A DNA stretch of 10,855 nt from JBOHBN01 sp050698355 (GCA_050698355.1 JBOHBN010000384.1:1-10855), one strand, 5' to 3'; positions 1 to 6,144 are shown, counted from the first letter of the stretch. Numbers and translations are program-made. The notes: generated from the letters alone by a model not told the origin.

Positions 1-80
1 ATGACGGATCCCTTGCCGAACTGCCGCTCGATCTGCGCCAGCGCGGTGTCCAGGGCCTTGTCGCGGTCGGGTGCTGCCAT
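1..80 (-). CDS. recA: RecA recombinase, N-terminal 26 codons (cut by window edge)
   Basis: Reading the minus strand from an ATG at 80-78 gives a 26-residue peptide starting MAAPDRDKALDTALAQIERQ and continuing FGKGSV up to the window edge. This is the classic actinobacterial RecA N-terminus, including the conserved IERQFGKG stretch before the ATPase core. RecA is the cytosolic recombinase that forms filaments on single-stranded DNA, promotes strand exchange and triggers LexA self-cleavage. The rest of the gene lies to the left of position 1. A second, out-of-frame ATG sits at 90-88 because a 10-base unit is duplicated in tandem (72-81 and 82-91). The frame from the ATG at 80 gives the recognisable protein. 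The damage-responsive promoter elements at 142-164 and 217-230 face this gene, which supports the identification. Confidence 0.93.
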   Translation of the reverse strand, partial: MAAPDRDKALDTALAQIERQFGKGSV

Positions 81-141
81 CTGCTGCCATCCCGTCGGTC
101 GTGTGTCGGTAGGGGCTGGCACTGCTCGGTGCCTGTGTACG

Positions 142-164
142 ACGCTAGACCGTGTCGCCGACAG
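142..164 (-). promoter_or_regulatory. RecA-NDp-type (PafBC-dependent) promoter of recA
   Basis: On the minus strand the sequence reads CTGTCGGCG, then 8 bases, then TAGCGT. The RecA-NDp promoter known from mycobacterial recA and other DNA-repair genes is TTGTCRGTG-N8-TANNNT, activated by PafBC. The match here is 7 of 9 bases in the upstream box, with exact 8-base spacing and a good -10 box (positions 147-142). Transcription would start about 55 bases upstream of the recA ATG. This is a motif match only. Confidence 0.72.
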
Positions 165-208
165 CGGCGCCGGTCACGCGCCCATCTGTGGAAATCTCAG
201 CGATCCAC

Positions 209-214
209 ACTCTA
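209..214 (-). promoter_or_regulatory. Putative -10 box of the LexA-controlled recA promoter
   Basis: TAGAGT on the minus strand, two bases downstream of the LexA box at 217-230 in the direction of recA. A LexA dimer bound at the box would block this promoter. No convincing -35 box is visible, so the assignment rests on position and -10 similarity only. Confidence 0.4.
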
Positions 215-216
215 GC

Positions 217-230
217 CGAACACCTGTTCG
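217..230. promoter_or_regulatory. LexA (SOS) box
   Basis: CGAACACCTGTTCG has perfect CGAAC/GTTCG half-sites around a 4-base centre. It matches the Gram-positive/actinobacterial LexA operator (CGAAC-N4-GTTCG). It lies about 137 bases upstream of the recA start and about 68 bases upstream of the divergent flavin-reductase start. recA is the expected target; an effect on the divergent gene is possible but not shown. Confidence 0.85.
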
Positions 231-297
231 AAGTAGCAGCGACACGCCGCCGGGACCCGGTTCCTCCGGCACTGGTCCTTACCAGCACGATTGGGGT

Positions 298-795
298 GTG
301 GCTCCAGCACCCGACACCGTCTCCGAGGAGGAGTTCCGGGCGACGCTCGCCACGTTCGCCACCGGAGTGGCGCTCGTGACCGCGCACGACGACGAGTACG
401 GCGACATCGGCAGCACGGTCACCTCGTTCTGCGCGGCCTCGCTCGACCCGCCGCTCGTGCTCGCGAGCATCGGCACGCTGTCGCGGATGTTCGACGTCCT
501 CGACGTCCAGCCGCTCTGGGCCGTGTCCATCCTCGCCACGGACCAGCGCAGCGCCGCCGGCCGGTTCGCCGTCCCGGGCCGCCTGGGTGGCGAGATGCTG
601 CTCACCGGCGTACCGCACCACCGCGGCGAGCGGTCGGGCGCGCTGATGCTCGACGGGGCGCTCGCCACGTTCGAGTGCCGCACCGAGCAACGGATCGAGA
701 CCGGCGACCACACGCTGTTCATCGGGCAGATGCTCGGCGTCGAGCAGGTCACGACAGGCGAGCCGCTGCTGCGCTTCTCCGGGCGCTACCGGTAG
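298..795 (+). CDS. Flavin reductase-domain (FMN-binding split-barrel) protein
   Basis: The 165-residue product fits the flavin_Reduct family, NAD(P)H:flavin oxidoreductases that supply reduced FMN/FAD to partner monooxygenases. Visible family features are an N-terminal FRATLATFATGVALVTA segment (residues 13-28), TSFCAASLDPPLVLASI (42-58) and the C-terminal GDHTLFIG (136-143) whose GDH is a family signature. The length of 150-180 residues is normal. The start chosen is GTG at 298. The frame is open back to position 1, but the upstream residues do not look like a folded domain and that region holds the recA promoters. A GGGG run at 293-296 is too close to the GTG to be a good ribosome site, so the start is not secure. 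No partner oxygenase gene is in the window. The gene is divergent from recA. Confidence 0.85.
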   Translation: MAPAPDTVSEEEFRATLATFATGVALVTAHDDEYGDIGSTVTSFCAASLDPPLVLASIGTLSRMFDVLDVQPLWAVSILATDQRSAAGRFAVPGRLGGEMLLTGVPHHRGERSGALMLDGALATFECRTEQRIETGDHTLFIGQMLGVEQVTTGEPLLRFSGRYR

Positions 796-818
796 GCGAC
801 GCCTCCGATCAAGCACGC

Positions 819-848
819 AGGGCCGCGGTCACGACTCGGCGCGGCCCT
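819..848. terminator. Possible bidirectional terminator hairpin between convergent genes
   Basis: A 9-bp perfect inverted repeat (819-827 with 840-848, AGGGCCGCG/CGCGGCCCT) surrounds a 12-base loop. It lies 24 bases after the flavin-reductase stop and overlaps the end of the convergent membrane-protein gene. There is no T-tract, as is common in high-GC actinobacteria, so a terminator role is inferred from position and stem strength. Confidence 0.45.
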
Positions 849-1314
849 CGGCTTCATCCTCACCGAAAACCTTGCCCTCGATCGCCTCGGCGACCGCCAA
901 CTCCGCGGCCTCGACCAGCATGTAGACCGCGCCGGTCAGCATCGGGGCAACGATCCAGGCGGCGGTGCCGTGCAGAAGAGCACTGATCAGGTAGGCGACT
1001 CCGAGTCCGGCGGCCACCGACACCAGGTTGGCCGCCGTGCCGAGCATGACTACTTCCTGGCCCTGCGTGCTGGGACGCCGCCGGAAACCCCGTGAGGCGG
1101 CAGCCTCCAGCAACGAGAACGGCAGCACGGCGCCGAGCGCGAACCACACGATCTGCGCCACGTCGGGCTTGGCCTGAAAGCTGCTGAGCATGCCAAAGGT
1201 CGCGGTGATCAGGATGGAAAACCCAAACGCCGAGCTGTTGTTGACCGCGGAGCTGATCACGCCCCGACGAAGCCGTGCCAAGAGACGGGTCCTACTGCGT
1301 GGAGACTGGGGCAT
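829..1314 (-). CDS. Four-helix integral membrane protein of unknown function
   Basis: The 161-residue protein has a basic N-terminus (about residues 1-20, rich in Arg) followed by about four hydrophobic segments near residues 28-46, 53-72, 88-112 and 118-143. It ends in an acidic, charged tail (GEDEAEGRAES). A short Arg-rich loop (RGFRRR, 75-80) lies between helices 2 and 3, and by the positive-inside rule the N-terminus and this loop should be cytoplasmic. I do not recognise a named family. The ATG at 1314 has only a weak upstream GAGAACG as ribosome site. It follows the DUF3046 gene on the same strand after 49 bases, so the two may be co-transcribed. No catalytic motif is visible. Confidence 0.75.
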   Translation of the reverse strand: MPQSPRSRTRLLARLRRGVISSAVNNSSAFGFSILITATFGMLSSFQAKPDVAQIVWFALGAVLPFSLLEAAASRGFRRRPSTQGQEVVMLGTAANLVSVAAGLGVAYLISALLHGTAAWIVAPMLTGAVYMLVEAAELAVAEAIEGKVFGEDEAEGRAES

Positions 1315-1363
1315 GTCTTACGTTCTCAGGCGGCAGTGCGGTGGAGCACATGTGGTGTGCGCG

Positions 1364-1564
1364 TTACCGCTCATGGTCGGGCAGGCGGAGCACCTCACAG
1401 ACCGCTCTCCACACCACCCTGGTGTCGTAGCCGGCCCCCAGCGCCTGGTGCACCGTACGCTCGCCGAGCGCGGCGATCACGTAGTCACGTGCGAACGAGT
1501 CGGCGTACGTCGCGCCCAAGTGCCGCTCCATCCGCTCCCAGAACTCGGTACGCCACATCGTCAT
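1364..1564 (-). CDS. DUF3046 family small protein
   Basis: This 66-residue protein matches the actinobacterial DUF3046 family: an N-terminal RTEFWERMERHLGATYADSF (residues 5-24), a central VIAALGERTVHQALGAG (29-45) and a C-terminal VVWRAVCEVLRLPDHER (50-66). The Trp-Arg-Ala-Val and the terminal Leu-Pro are typical. The molecular function is unknown. In many actinobacteria a DUF3046 gene lies next to recA; here it is on the same strand as recA but two genes away. Two in-frame ATGs are possible, at 1564 and 1558. An AAGGGG lies 9 bases before the first and a GGGG lies 9 bases before the second. The open frame extends far upstream, but only this segment looks like a protein. Confidence 0.85.
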   Translation of the reverse strand: MTMWRTEFWERMERHLGATYADSFARDYVIAALGERTVHQALGAGYDTRVVWRAVCEVLRLPDHER

Positions 1565-1577
1565 GCAGCCCCACCCC

Positions 1578-1593
1578 TTACAACGCGTTTGGA
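1578..1593 (-). promoter_or_regulatory. Shared upstream motif, copy facing DUF3046
   Basis: On the minus strand this reads TCCAAACGCGTTGTAA and ends 13 bases before the ATG at 1564. It matches 14 of 16 bases of the copy at 1689-1704 that faces the divergent gene. It may be a promoter -10 region or an operator common to both genes. Confidence 0.45.
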
Positions 1594-1688
1594 AAGGTCT
1601 GGCCGAGGCCACCTCACTGCCATCGCCGGCACCGCACTGCTCTCGCGCGCCGTTGCGCCACCGCCAGCACTCCTTCGCCGGGTTGGTC

Positions 1689-1704
1689 TCCAAACACGTT
1701 GTTA
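1689..1704 (+). promoter_or_regulatory. Shared upstream motif, copy facing DUF6457
   Basis: TCCAAACACGTTGTTA ends 10 bases before the ATG at 1715 and matches 14 of 16 bases of the copy at 1578-1593 on the other strand. No Shine-Dalgarno sequence lies between it and the start codon, so a leaderless or near-leaderless transcript is possible here. Confidence 0.45.
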
Positions 1705-1714
1705 ACCTCGACAC

Positions 1715-1951
1715 ATGAAGTTGACCGACTGGGCGCAGCTGGCCAGCAGCGAGCTCGACCTCGACCAGGCGATGGACCGCGCGGACGTCGACCGCGTGCT
1801 CGATCTCGCCAAGGAAGCGGCACACGGCGTCGCGCGGCCCGCGGCGCCGCTGACGACGTTCCTGCTGGGCGTCGCGGTGGGCCGCGGCGCCGATCCAGCC
1901 GACGCGGCCGCCCGCCTCAGCCGGCTCGCCAACGAGCAGGCCGAGTCGTAA
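1715..1951 (+). CDS. DUF6457 domain small protein
   Basis: This 78-residue, probably cytosolic and largely helical protein carries the DUF6457 signature: VLDLAKEAAHGVARPAAPLT (residues 28-47) followed by TFLLGVAVGRGADPADAAARL (48-68). In other actinobacteria this domain occurs alone or joined to MobA-like molybdopterin guanylyltransferase domains, so a link to molybdenum cofactor use has been suggested. No mob or moa gene is in this window, so I infer no function from context. The ATG at 1715 lacks a clear ribosome site. The gene is divergent from DUF3046 and converges on the methionine aminopeptidase gene with 17 bases between the stop codons. Confidence 0.82.
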   Translation: MKLTDWAQLASSELDLDQAMDRADVDRVLDLAKEAAHGVARPAAPLTTFLLGVAVGRGADPADAAARLSRLANEQAES

Positions 1952-1968
1952 CACCGGGGCGCCGGGGC

Positions 1969-2736
1969 TCACGGCAACGTGAGGATGCGCGGCCCGTCGG
2001 CGGTCACCGCAATGGTGTGCTCGATGTGCGCGGCGCGGCTGCCGTCCGCGGTGTGCAGGGCCCACCCGTCGTCGGCGAGCACGTACGCGTCGTCGCCTCC
2101 CGCCATGAACATCGGTTCGATGGCGATCACAAGGCCCTCGCGGAGCTTCAGGCCACGCCTGGCACGCCCCTCGTTCGGCACCGACGGGTCCTCGTGCATC
2201 TGCCGGCCGACGCCGTGGCCTCCGAAGTCGCGCGGGATACCGTAGCCGGCGCCGCGTCCGATCGTGCCGACCGCGGACGCGATGTCACCCATCCGGCCGC
2301 CTGGCCGGGCAGCAGCGATGCCTGCGTCGAGCGCCTGCTGCGTGATGCGGATCAGCTCGGCGTCTTCCGGACGCGCCAGGCCGACGTTGAAGCTGACTGC
2401 CGAGTCACCGGCCCAGCCGTCGACCACCGCACCGCAGTCGATGCTCACCAGGTCGCCCTCGCGCAGCCGGTACACGTCGGGTATCCCGTGCACGATGACG
2501 TCATTGACCGACGCGCAGATCACCGCGGGAAACGGGCTGGAGGCGAACGACGGCTGGTAGTTGAGGAACGGCGAGGTCGCCCCGGCCTCGCCGATGACGG
2601 TCGCGGCGACGTCGTCCAGCTCCTTCAGCGTGACACCCACCGCGGCCTCGGCACGCACCGCCGCGAGCGCCTGTGCCACGACCCGACCGGCTTCGCGCAT
2701 CGCGTCGATCGCCGCGGCGTCCTTCAGCTCCACCAC
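1969..2736 (-). CDS. map: Type I methionine aminopeptidase
   Basis: This 255-residue enzyme removes the initiator methionine from nascent cytosolic proteins using a dinuclear metal centre. All family residues are visible: His83 (VHGIPD), metal ligands Asp100 (SIDCGA), Asp111 (GWAGDSA), His174 (GGHGVG), Glu207 (IEPM) and Glu239 (HIEHT), plus substrate-contacting His181 (MHEDP). The length is that of a compact type Ia enzyme without the N-terminal SH3-binding extension seen in some actinobacterial paralogues. Translation probably starts at one of two adjacent GTG codons (2736 or 2733), with a weak GGCGGA just upstream. The gene stands alone rather than in the secY-adk ribosomal cluster, so a second map may exist elsewhere in the genome. 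It is divergent from the YCII/sigma-factor pair. Confidence 0.96.
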   Translation of the reverse strand: MVELKDAAAIDAMREAGRVVAQALAAVRAEAAVGVTLKELDDVAATVIGEAGATSPFLNYQPSFASSPFPAVICASVNDVIVHGIPDVYRLREGDLVSIDCGAVVDGWAGDSAVSFNVGLARPEDAELIRITQQALDAGIAAARPGGRMGDIASAVGTIGRGAGYGIPRDFGGHGVGRQMHEDPSVPNEGRARRGLKLREGLVIAIEPMFMAGGDDAYVLADDGWALHTADGSRAAHIEHTIAVTADGPRILTLP

Positions 2737-2784
2737 TCCGCCAGACTAACGGCAGGGAAAATTCTCGAAGATGCCCGCGTCGGA

Positions 2785-2811
2785 TGTCGATTCCGGGCCG
2801 GCCATTTCGTG
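2785..2811 (+). promoter_or_regulatory. Candidate ECF42-dependent promoter for the YCII-sigma operon
   Basis: TGTCGA (2785-2790), 17 bases, then CGTG (2808-2811). As I recall from work on Streptomyces venezuelae, ECF42 promoters have TGTCGA at -35 and CGA/TC at -10 and lie upstream of DGPF genes. The -35 match is exact and the -10 match is three of four. It lies about 50 bases upstream of the YCII start, in the right orientation for autoregulation. Confidence 0.62.
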
Positions 2812-2849
2812 TAGCGGCTGAAAGGCAGGCACGAAGCCGGCCCGGAGCC

Positions 2850-2855
2850 AAGGAG
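2850..2855 (+). promoter_or_regulatory. Strong ribosome binding site of the YCII gene
   Basis: AAGGAG lies 5 bases before the ATG at 2861. It is the clearest Shine-Dalgarno sequence in the window and fixes the start of the YCII gene. Confidence 0.75.
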
Positions 2856-2860
2856 AAGAC

Positions 2861-3217
2861 ATGACCCAGTACCTGCTCAGCATCTACCAGCCCGGCACGC
2901 ACGGCGAGACGCCGCCACCTGAGGTCCTCGAGCCGATCATGCGTGACGTGACCGCCGTGCGTGACGAGATGCAGGCCGTCGGCGCGTGGGTGTTCAACGG
3001 CGGACTGCACGCACCGAGCACGGCCACCGTCGTCCGGGTCAAGGACGGCGACGTACTCACCACCGACGGTCCGTACATCGAGGGCAAGGAGCACATCGGC
3101 GGGTTCACCGTTATCCAGGCGCCCGACCTGGACGCGGCTCTGGAATGGGGACGCAAGCTGGCACGGGCGACCACATTGCCGATCGAGGTCAGGCCGCTGC
3201 AGGACGGCAGCTGCTAG
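2861..3217 (+). CDS. YCII/DGPF-family protein, partner of ECF sigma factor
   Basis: The 118-residue protein begins MTQYLLSIYQPG, the usual start of YCII-related (DGPF) proteins, and carries the family motif as DGPY (residues 69-72) followed by EGKEHIGGFTVIQAPDLDAA (74-93). It is a small cytosolic dimeric alpha-beta barrel type. The biochemical role of DGPF proteins is not established. They are the conserved genetic neighbours, and often the regulatory targets, of ECF42 sigma factors. The sigma-factor gene follows after 8 bases and lacks a good ribosome site of its own, so translation is probably coupled. The motif's fourth residue is Tyr rather than Phe, a common variant. A candidate sigma-dependent promoter lies upstream. 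Confidence 0.92.
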   Translation: MTQYLLSIYQPGTHGETPPPEVLEPIMRDVTAVRDEMQAVGAWVFNGGLHAPSTATVVRVKDGDVLTTDGPYIEGKEHIGGFTVIQAPDLDAALEWGRKLARATTLPIEVRPLQDGSC

Positions 3218-3225
3218 CGCTCGGC

Positions 3226-4446
3226 ATGCCCACCGTCAGCACCTCCGAGATCGAGCGCGTCTTCCGCGAGGAGTACGGGCGCGCGGTTGCCAGCCTGGTC
3301 CGCCGCCTCGGTGACATCGACGCCGCCGAGGAGGCGGTCCAGGAGGCGTTCGCCGCAGCGGTACAGCGGTGGCCGTCGAGCGGGCTGCCGCCCAGCCCGG
3401 CAGGATGGATCATCACCACCGCCCGCAACGCCGGCATCGACCGCCTGCGCCGGGAGACCACTCGCGAGGGCCGGCACGCCGACGCAGCGCTGCTACACGT
3501 CCCTGACGACCCGGTCGAGGAGGGCGCCGTGCGTGACGACCGGCTACGCCTCATCTTCACCTGCTGCCACCCCGCGCTCGCCACCCACGCGCAGGTCGCG
3601 CTCACGTTGCGGTTGCTCGGCGGGCTCACCACGACGGAGATCGCCCGGGCGTTCCTCGTCCCCGAGCCAACCATGGCGCAGCGACTCGTCCGGGCCAAGG
3701 CAAAGATCAGGGCCGCGAAGATCCCCTACCGGGTACCGACCACGGCCGACCTGCCGGACCGCCTGCGGTCCGTGCTCGCCGTGGTCTACCTGATCTTCAA
3801 CGAGGGGTACGCGACCAGTTCAGGGGACAGCCTCGGCCGCGAGGACCTTCGGACGGAGGCCGTACGCCTCGGCCGACTGCTGGTCGAGCTGATGCCCGAC
3901 GAGCCGGAGGTCGCCGGGCTGCTCGCGCTCATGCTGCTCACCGAGTCGCGGCGGGATGCCCGTACCACCGCGGACGGGTCGATCGTCCGCCTTGCCGAGC
4001 AGGACCGCGCCGCCCGCTGGGACCGCGCCCTTGTCGCCGAAGGTCAAGCTCTTGTCCGCGCCTGCCTGCGGCGCGACCAGCCCGGCCCGTACCAGATCCA
4101 GGCGGCGATCAATGCCGTGCACAGCGACGCACCGAGTGCCGCCGCCACGGACTGGCGCCAGATCGTGCGGCTGTACGATCAGCTGCTCTCGCTCGCGCCC
4201 AGCCCGGTGGTCGCAATCAACCGCGCGGTCGCGGTGGCCGAGGTCGACGGGCCGGGCGCGGCACTCCCGCTCGTAGACGGCCTCGACCTCGACGGCTACT
4301 ACCTGTTCCACGCCATCCGCGCCGACCTGCTCCGACGACTGGGCAGGCGCGAGGAAGCCGGCGCGGCGTACGAGGCCGCGATTACCCGCACTGGCAACGC
4401 CGCCGAGCGCGACCTGCTGCGGCGCCGACGCGACGAGCTCACCTGA
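3226..4446 (+). CDS. ECF42-type RNA polymerase sigma factor with C-terminal extension
   Basis: The 406-residue protein directs RNA polymerase to specific promoters. Sigma region 2 spans about residues 8-77, including DIDAAEEAVQEAFAAAVQRW (30-49) and WIITTARNAGIDRLRR (61-76). Region 4 spans about 105-163, with FTCCHPAL (111-118) and the helix-turn-helix LLGGLTTTEIARAFLVPEPT (130-149). Next comes the DUF6596-type linker with YLIFNEGY (188-195), then a helical TPR-like C-terminus (about 260-406). That layout and the adjacent YCII gene place it in ECF42, which has no anti-sigma factor; the C-terminal domain is thought to be needed for activity. The ATG at 3226 is the only reasonable start and has a weak ribosome site. 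The signal it responds to cannot be read from sequence. Confidence 0.93.
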   Translation: MPTVSTSEIERVFREEYGRAVASLVRRLGDIDAAEEAVQEAFAAAVQRWPSSGLPPSPAGWIITTARNAGIDRLRRETTREGRHADAALLHVPDDPVEEGAVRDDRLRLIFTCCHPALATHAQVALTLRLLGGLTTTEIARAFLVPEPTMAQRLVRAKAKIRAAKIPYRVPTTADLPDRLRSVLAVVYLIFNEGYATSSGDSLGREDLRTEAVRLGRLLVELMPDEPEVAGLLALMLLTESRRDARTTADGSIVRLAEQDRAARWDRALVAEGQALVRACLRRDQPGPYQIQAAINAVHSDAPSAAATDWRQIVRLYDQLLSLAPSPVVAINRAVAVAEVDGPGAALPLVDGLDLDGYYLFHAIRADLLRRLGRREEAGAAYEAAITRTGNAAERDLLRRRRDELT

Positions 4447-4447
4447 C

Positions 4448-5329
4448 TCAGTCGGAGAGCGCGTCCACCAACTGGCTCGCATTGCGCTGCGCGTAGTCGG
4501 AGTAGCAGTTGTTCCAGAGCGCGTGCACCTCACGGGCCTGATCGGCGAGGTCGCGGACGCTGGACGTCCAGCCGCGCACCTCGTCCTTGGAGTACAGGTA
4601 GCCGAACCGCTCGTAGATGTTGCGGCTCGTCCACTTGTCGCTGTGCCCGTGGAAGCGCAGCACCGACAGGTCGGCAGTCGCGGTAACCACCGGAGGGACT
4701 GAGCTCGTGTAACCCTGCGGCATGTCGACGCACACGTACGGCAGCGCGTACTTCTCGCAGAAGTCGAGCGTCTCCTTGCGGTTCTCTTCGGACAGCCACG
4801 TCTTGTTGCGGAACTCCACGCAGATGCGGTACGGGTCGGCGCGCTCGCGGCAGCGCAACAGGTACTCCTTGTTGCGCTTACCGATCGGGAACCACTGCGG
4901 GAACTGGAACAGCAGCGCGCCGAGCTTGCCGGCATCGTGCAACGGCTGGAGCGCCGCGAGGAACCGCTCCCACACCTGGTCGACGGCGGCCTCGTCGAAG
5001 TCCTTCAGGTAGACGTTCTTCGTGGTGTCGGGCCGCAGGTCCTTGTACAGCGCGCGCGGCTTGGTCGGATGCTGGGTGAGCAACGAGAACGCCTTGACGT
5101 TGAACGTGAACCCGTCCGGCGTGCGATCGACCCAGGAGCGCGCGACGTTCTCGCTCGGCGGAGCGTAGTACGTCGAGTCGACCTCCACCAGCGGGAACTG
5201 GCCGGCGTAGAAAGCGAGGCGCTTCTCGGGCGTCTTGGCGTCCTCGGGGTACCAGCCGGACGACAGCAACGTCTTGTCGGTCCAGGAGGCCGTACCGACC
5301 TTGATCTCGCCCTGCGTGTCCGCTGCCAT
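4448..5329 (-). CDS. DUF72 (YecE-like) TIM-barrel protein
   Basis: The roughly 293-residue product is a DUF72 protein. Family landmarks in order are KVGTASWTDKTLLSSGWYP near the N-terminus, FPLVEVDSTYY, FNVKAFSLLTQHP, LLFQFPQWF, CVEFRNKTWL, YVCVDMPQG and a C-terminal ALWNNCYSDYAQRNA. The fold is a TIM barrel and the activity is unknown; a role linked to nucleic acids or radical chemistry is only speculative. I chose the ATG at 5329. A GTG at 5344 would add five residues, but neither start has a convincing ribosome site. The stop codon lies one base from the stop of the convergent sigma-factor gene. The amidotransferase gene lies upstream on the same strand with a 33-base gap, so read-through from the catabolic operon is possible. 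Confidence 0.92.
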   Translation of the reverse strand: MAADTQGEIKVGTASWTDKTLLSSGWYPEDAKTPEKRLAFYAGQFPLVEVDSTYYAPPSENVARSWVDRTPDGFTFNVKAFSLLTQHPTKPRALYKDLRPDTTKNVYLKDFDEAAVDQVWERFLAALQPLHDAGKLGALLFQFPQWFPIGKRNKEYLLRCRERADPYRICVEFRNKTWLSEENRKETLDFCEKYALPYVCVDMPQGYTSSVPPVVTATADLSVLRFHGHSDKWTSRNIYERFGYLYSKDEVRGWTSSVRDLADQAREVHALWNNCYSDYAQRNASQLVDALSD

Positions 5330-5362
5330 GAGTCCACTGTGCACCGCAGCGGTGACATCCGA

Positions 5363-6067
5363 CTAGCGAGCGGCGGCGACCAGAGCGGTGAACAGCCGGT
5401 TGTCGTCGTGGACCTCCGGGTGCCACTGCACGCCGATGCGAAAGGAGCGGTCCGGGTCCTCGAACGCCTCGAGCGTGCCGTCGGGCGCCGAGCCGCTGGC
5501 GACGTAGCCGGGGTGGGCGGCGATGGCCTGATGGTGATGGCACCGTACAGCCACCCGCTCGCCGAGGATCGCGCGCAGGTGGGTGCCGGGTACCGTGCTG
5601 ACCCCCATCTCCCCGTACGCCGCCGGTGCGGGTGAGTGCCGGTGGTGCCCGACCCGGTCGGGTACGTGCTGTTCCAGCGTTCCGCCCGCGGCGACGGCCA
5701 GCACCTCCATGCCGCGACAGATGCCCAGGACGGGCATGTCGGCCGCGTCCGCAGCCCGTACGAGCGACAGCTCGGACCCGTCCCGCTCCGGTCGTGGCGG
5801 CTGCGCCGACGGGTCCGGGGCAGCGCCGTACCGGGCGGCCTCGATGTCCGCGCCACCGCAGAGGATCAGGCCGTCGAGCCGGGCGACCAGGTCCTTCCAG
5901 TCCCCCTCTGTACGCCCCGTCGCCGGTGGCAGGAGCACCGCCTGGCCACCCGCACGCTCGACGTGGGCGACGTACGCATGGGGCAGGAGCGCGGCCGGCA
6001 CGTCCTGCCAGGCTTGCCAGGAGGCCGCCTCCAGGTAGCAGGCCAGCCCGACGACAGGCCGGCTCAC
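5363..6067 (-). CDS. Class I glutamine amidotransferase-like hydrolase (PuuD family, peptidase C26)
   Basis: The 234-residue protein belongs to the gamma-glutamyl-gamma-aminobutyrate hydrolase group. It has CGGADI (70-75), the nucleophile elbow GICRGME with Cys117, HHHQAI (177-182) and the His216-Pro-Glu218 pair in GVQWHPE, completing the catalytic triad. In PuuD-like pathways the enzyme cleaves the gamma-glutamyl amide from the oxidised product and returns glutamate. The GTG start at 6067 is preferred: GGGGTG lies just upstream and VSRPVVGLACY is the normal family N-terminus. The longer frame to 6151 would run through a large inverted repeat. It is last in the ligase-dehydrogenase gene row, separated from the SDR by 106 bases of hairpins. 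The exact substrate is inferred from neighbours. Confidence 0.9.
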   Translation of the reverse strand: MSRPVVGLACYLEAASWQAWQDVPAALLPHAYVAHVERAGGQAVLLPPATGRTEGDWKDLVARLDGLILCGGADIEAARYGAAPDPSAQPPRPERDGSELSLVRAADAADMPVLGICRGMEVLAVAAGGTLEQHVPDRVGHHRHSPAPAAYGEMGVSTVPGTHLRAILGERVAVRCHHHQAIAAHPGYVASGSAPDGTLEAFEDPDRSFRIGVQWHPEVHDDNRLFTALVAAAR

Positions 6068-6100
6068 AGCGGCACCCCGGGCACGGCACTTACCGAGGCG

Positions 6101-6144
6101 AAGTCGGCCTTCTCTATGTCTGCAGGCGTAGAGAAGGCCGACTT
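6101..6144. repeat. Large perfect inverted repeat (hairpin) between SDR and amidotransferase genes
   Basis: Arms of 16 bp, 6101-6116 (AAGTCGGCCTTCTCTA) and 6129-6144 (its exact reverse complement), enclose a 12-base loop. It is the strongest hairpin seen in the window. No T-tract follows on either strand. It lies 33 bases upstream of the amidotransferase start, inside the operon. It could be a transcript-processing or attenuation element or an extragenic palindromic repeat; no second copy is present here. Confidence 0.8.

Noticed and set aside
1..297. N-terminal extension of the flavin-reductase frame back to position 1
   Set aside because: The region holds recA and its promoters, and the extra residues are low-complexity with no family similarity.
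145..816. 223-codon open frame on the minus strand opposite the flavin reductase
   Set aside because: Arg/Glu/Ala-rich shadow of a high-GC gene. It has no recognisable motif, and the plus frame has a clear domain.
1952..1968. Terminator between DUF6457 and map
   Set aside because: Only a short CCGG/CCGG match is present, too weak to call in high-GC sequence.
1565..2065. Upstream extension of the DUF3046 frame on the minus strand
   Set aside because: It would run through the divergent DUF6457 gene and its promoter. The DUF3046 domain begins at the downstream ATGs.
1336..2814. 492-codon plus-strand frame across DUF3046, DUF6457 and map
   Set aside because: It is antisense to a complete methionine aminopeptidase with all active-site residues, and its composition is typical of a shadow frame.
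3820..4935. 371-codon minus-strand frame spanning the ends of the sigma-factor and DUF72 genes
   Set aside because: Ser/Arg-rich reading opposite a well-conserved sigma factor and out of frame with DUF72.
4878..6089. 403-codon minus-strand frame covering DUF72 and the amidotransferase
   Set aside because: Out of frame with two complete, recognisable proteins.
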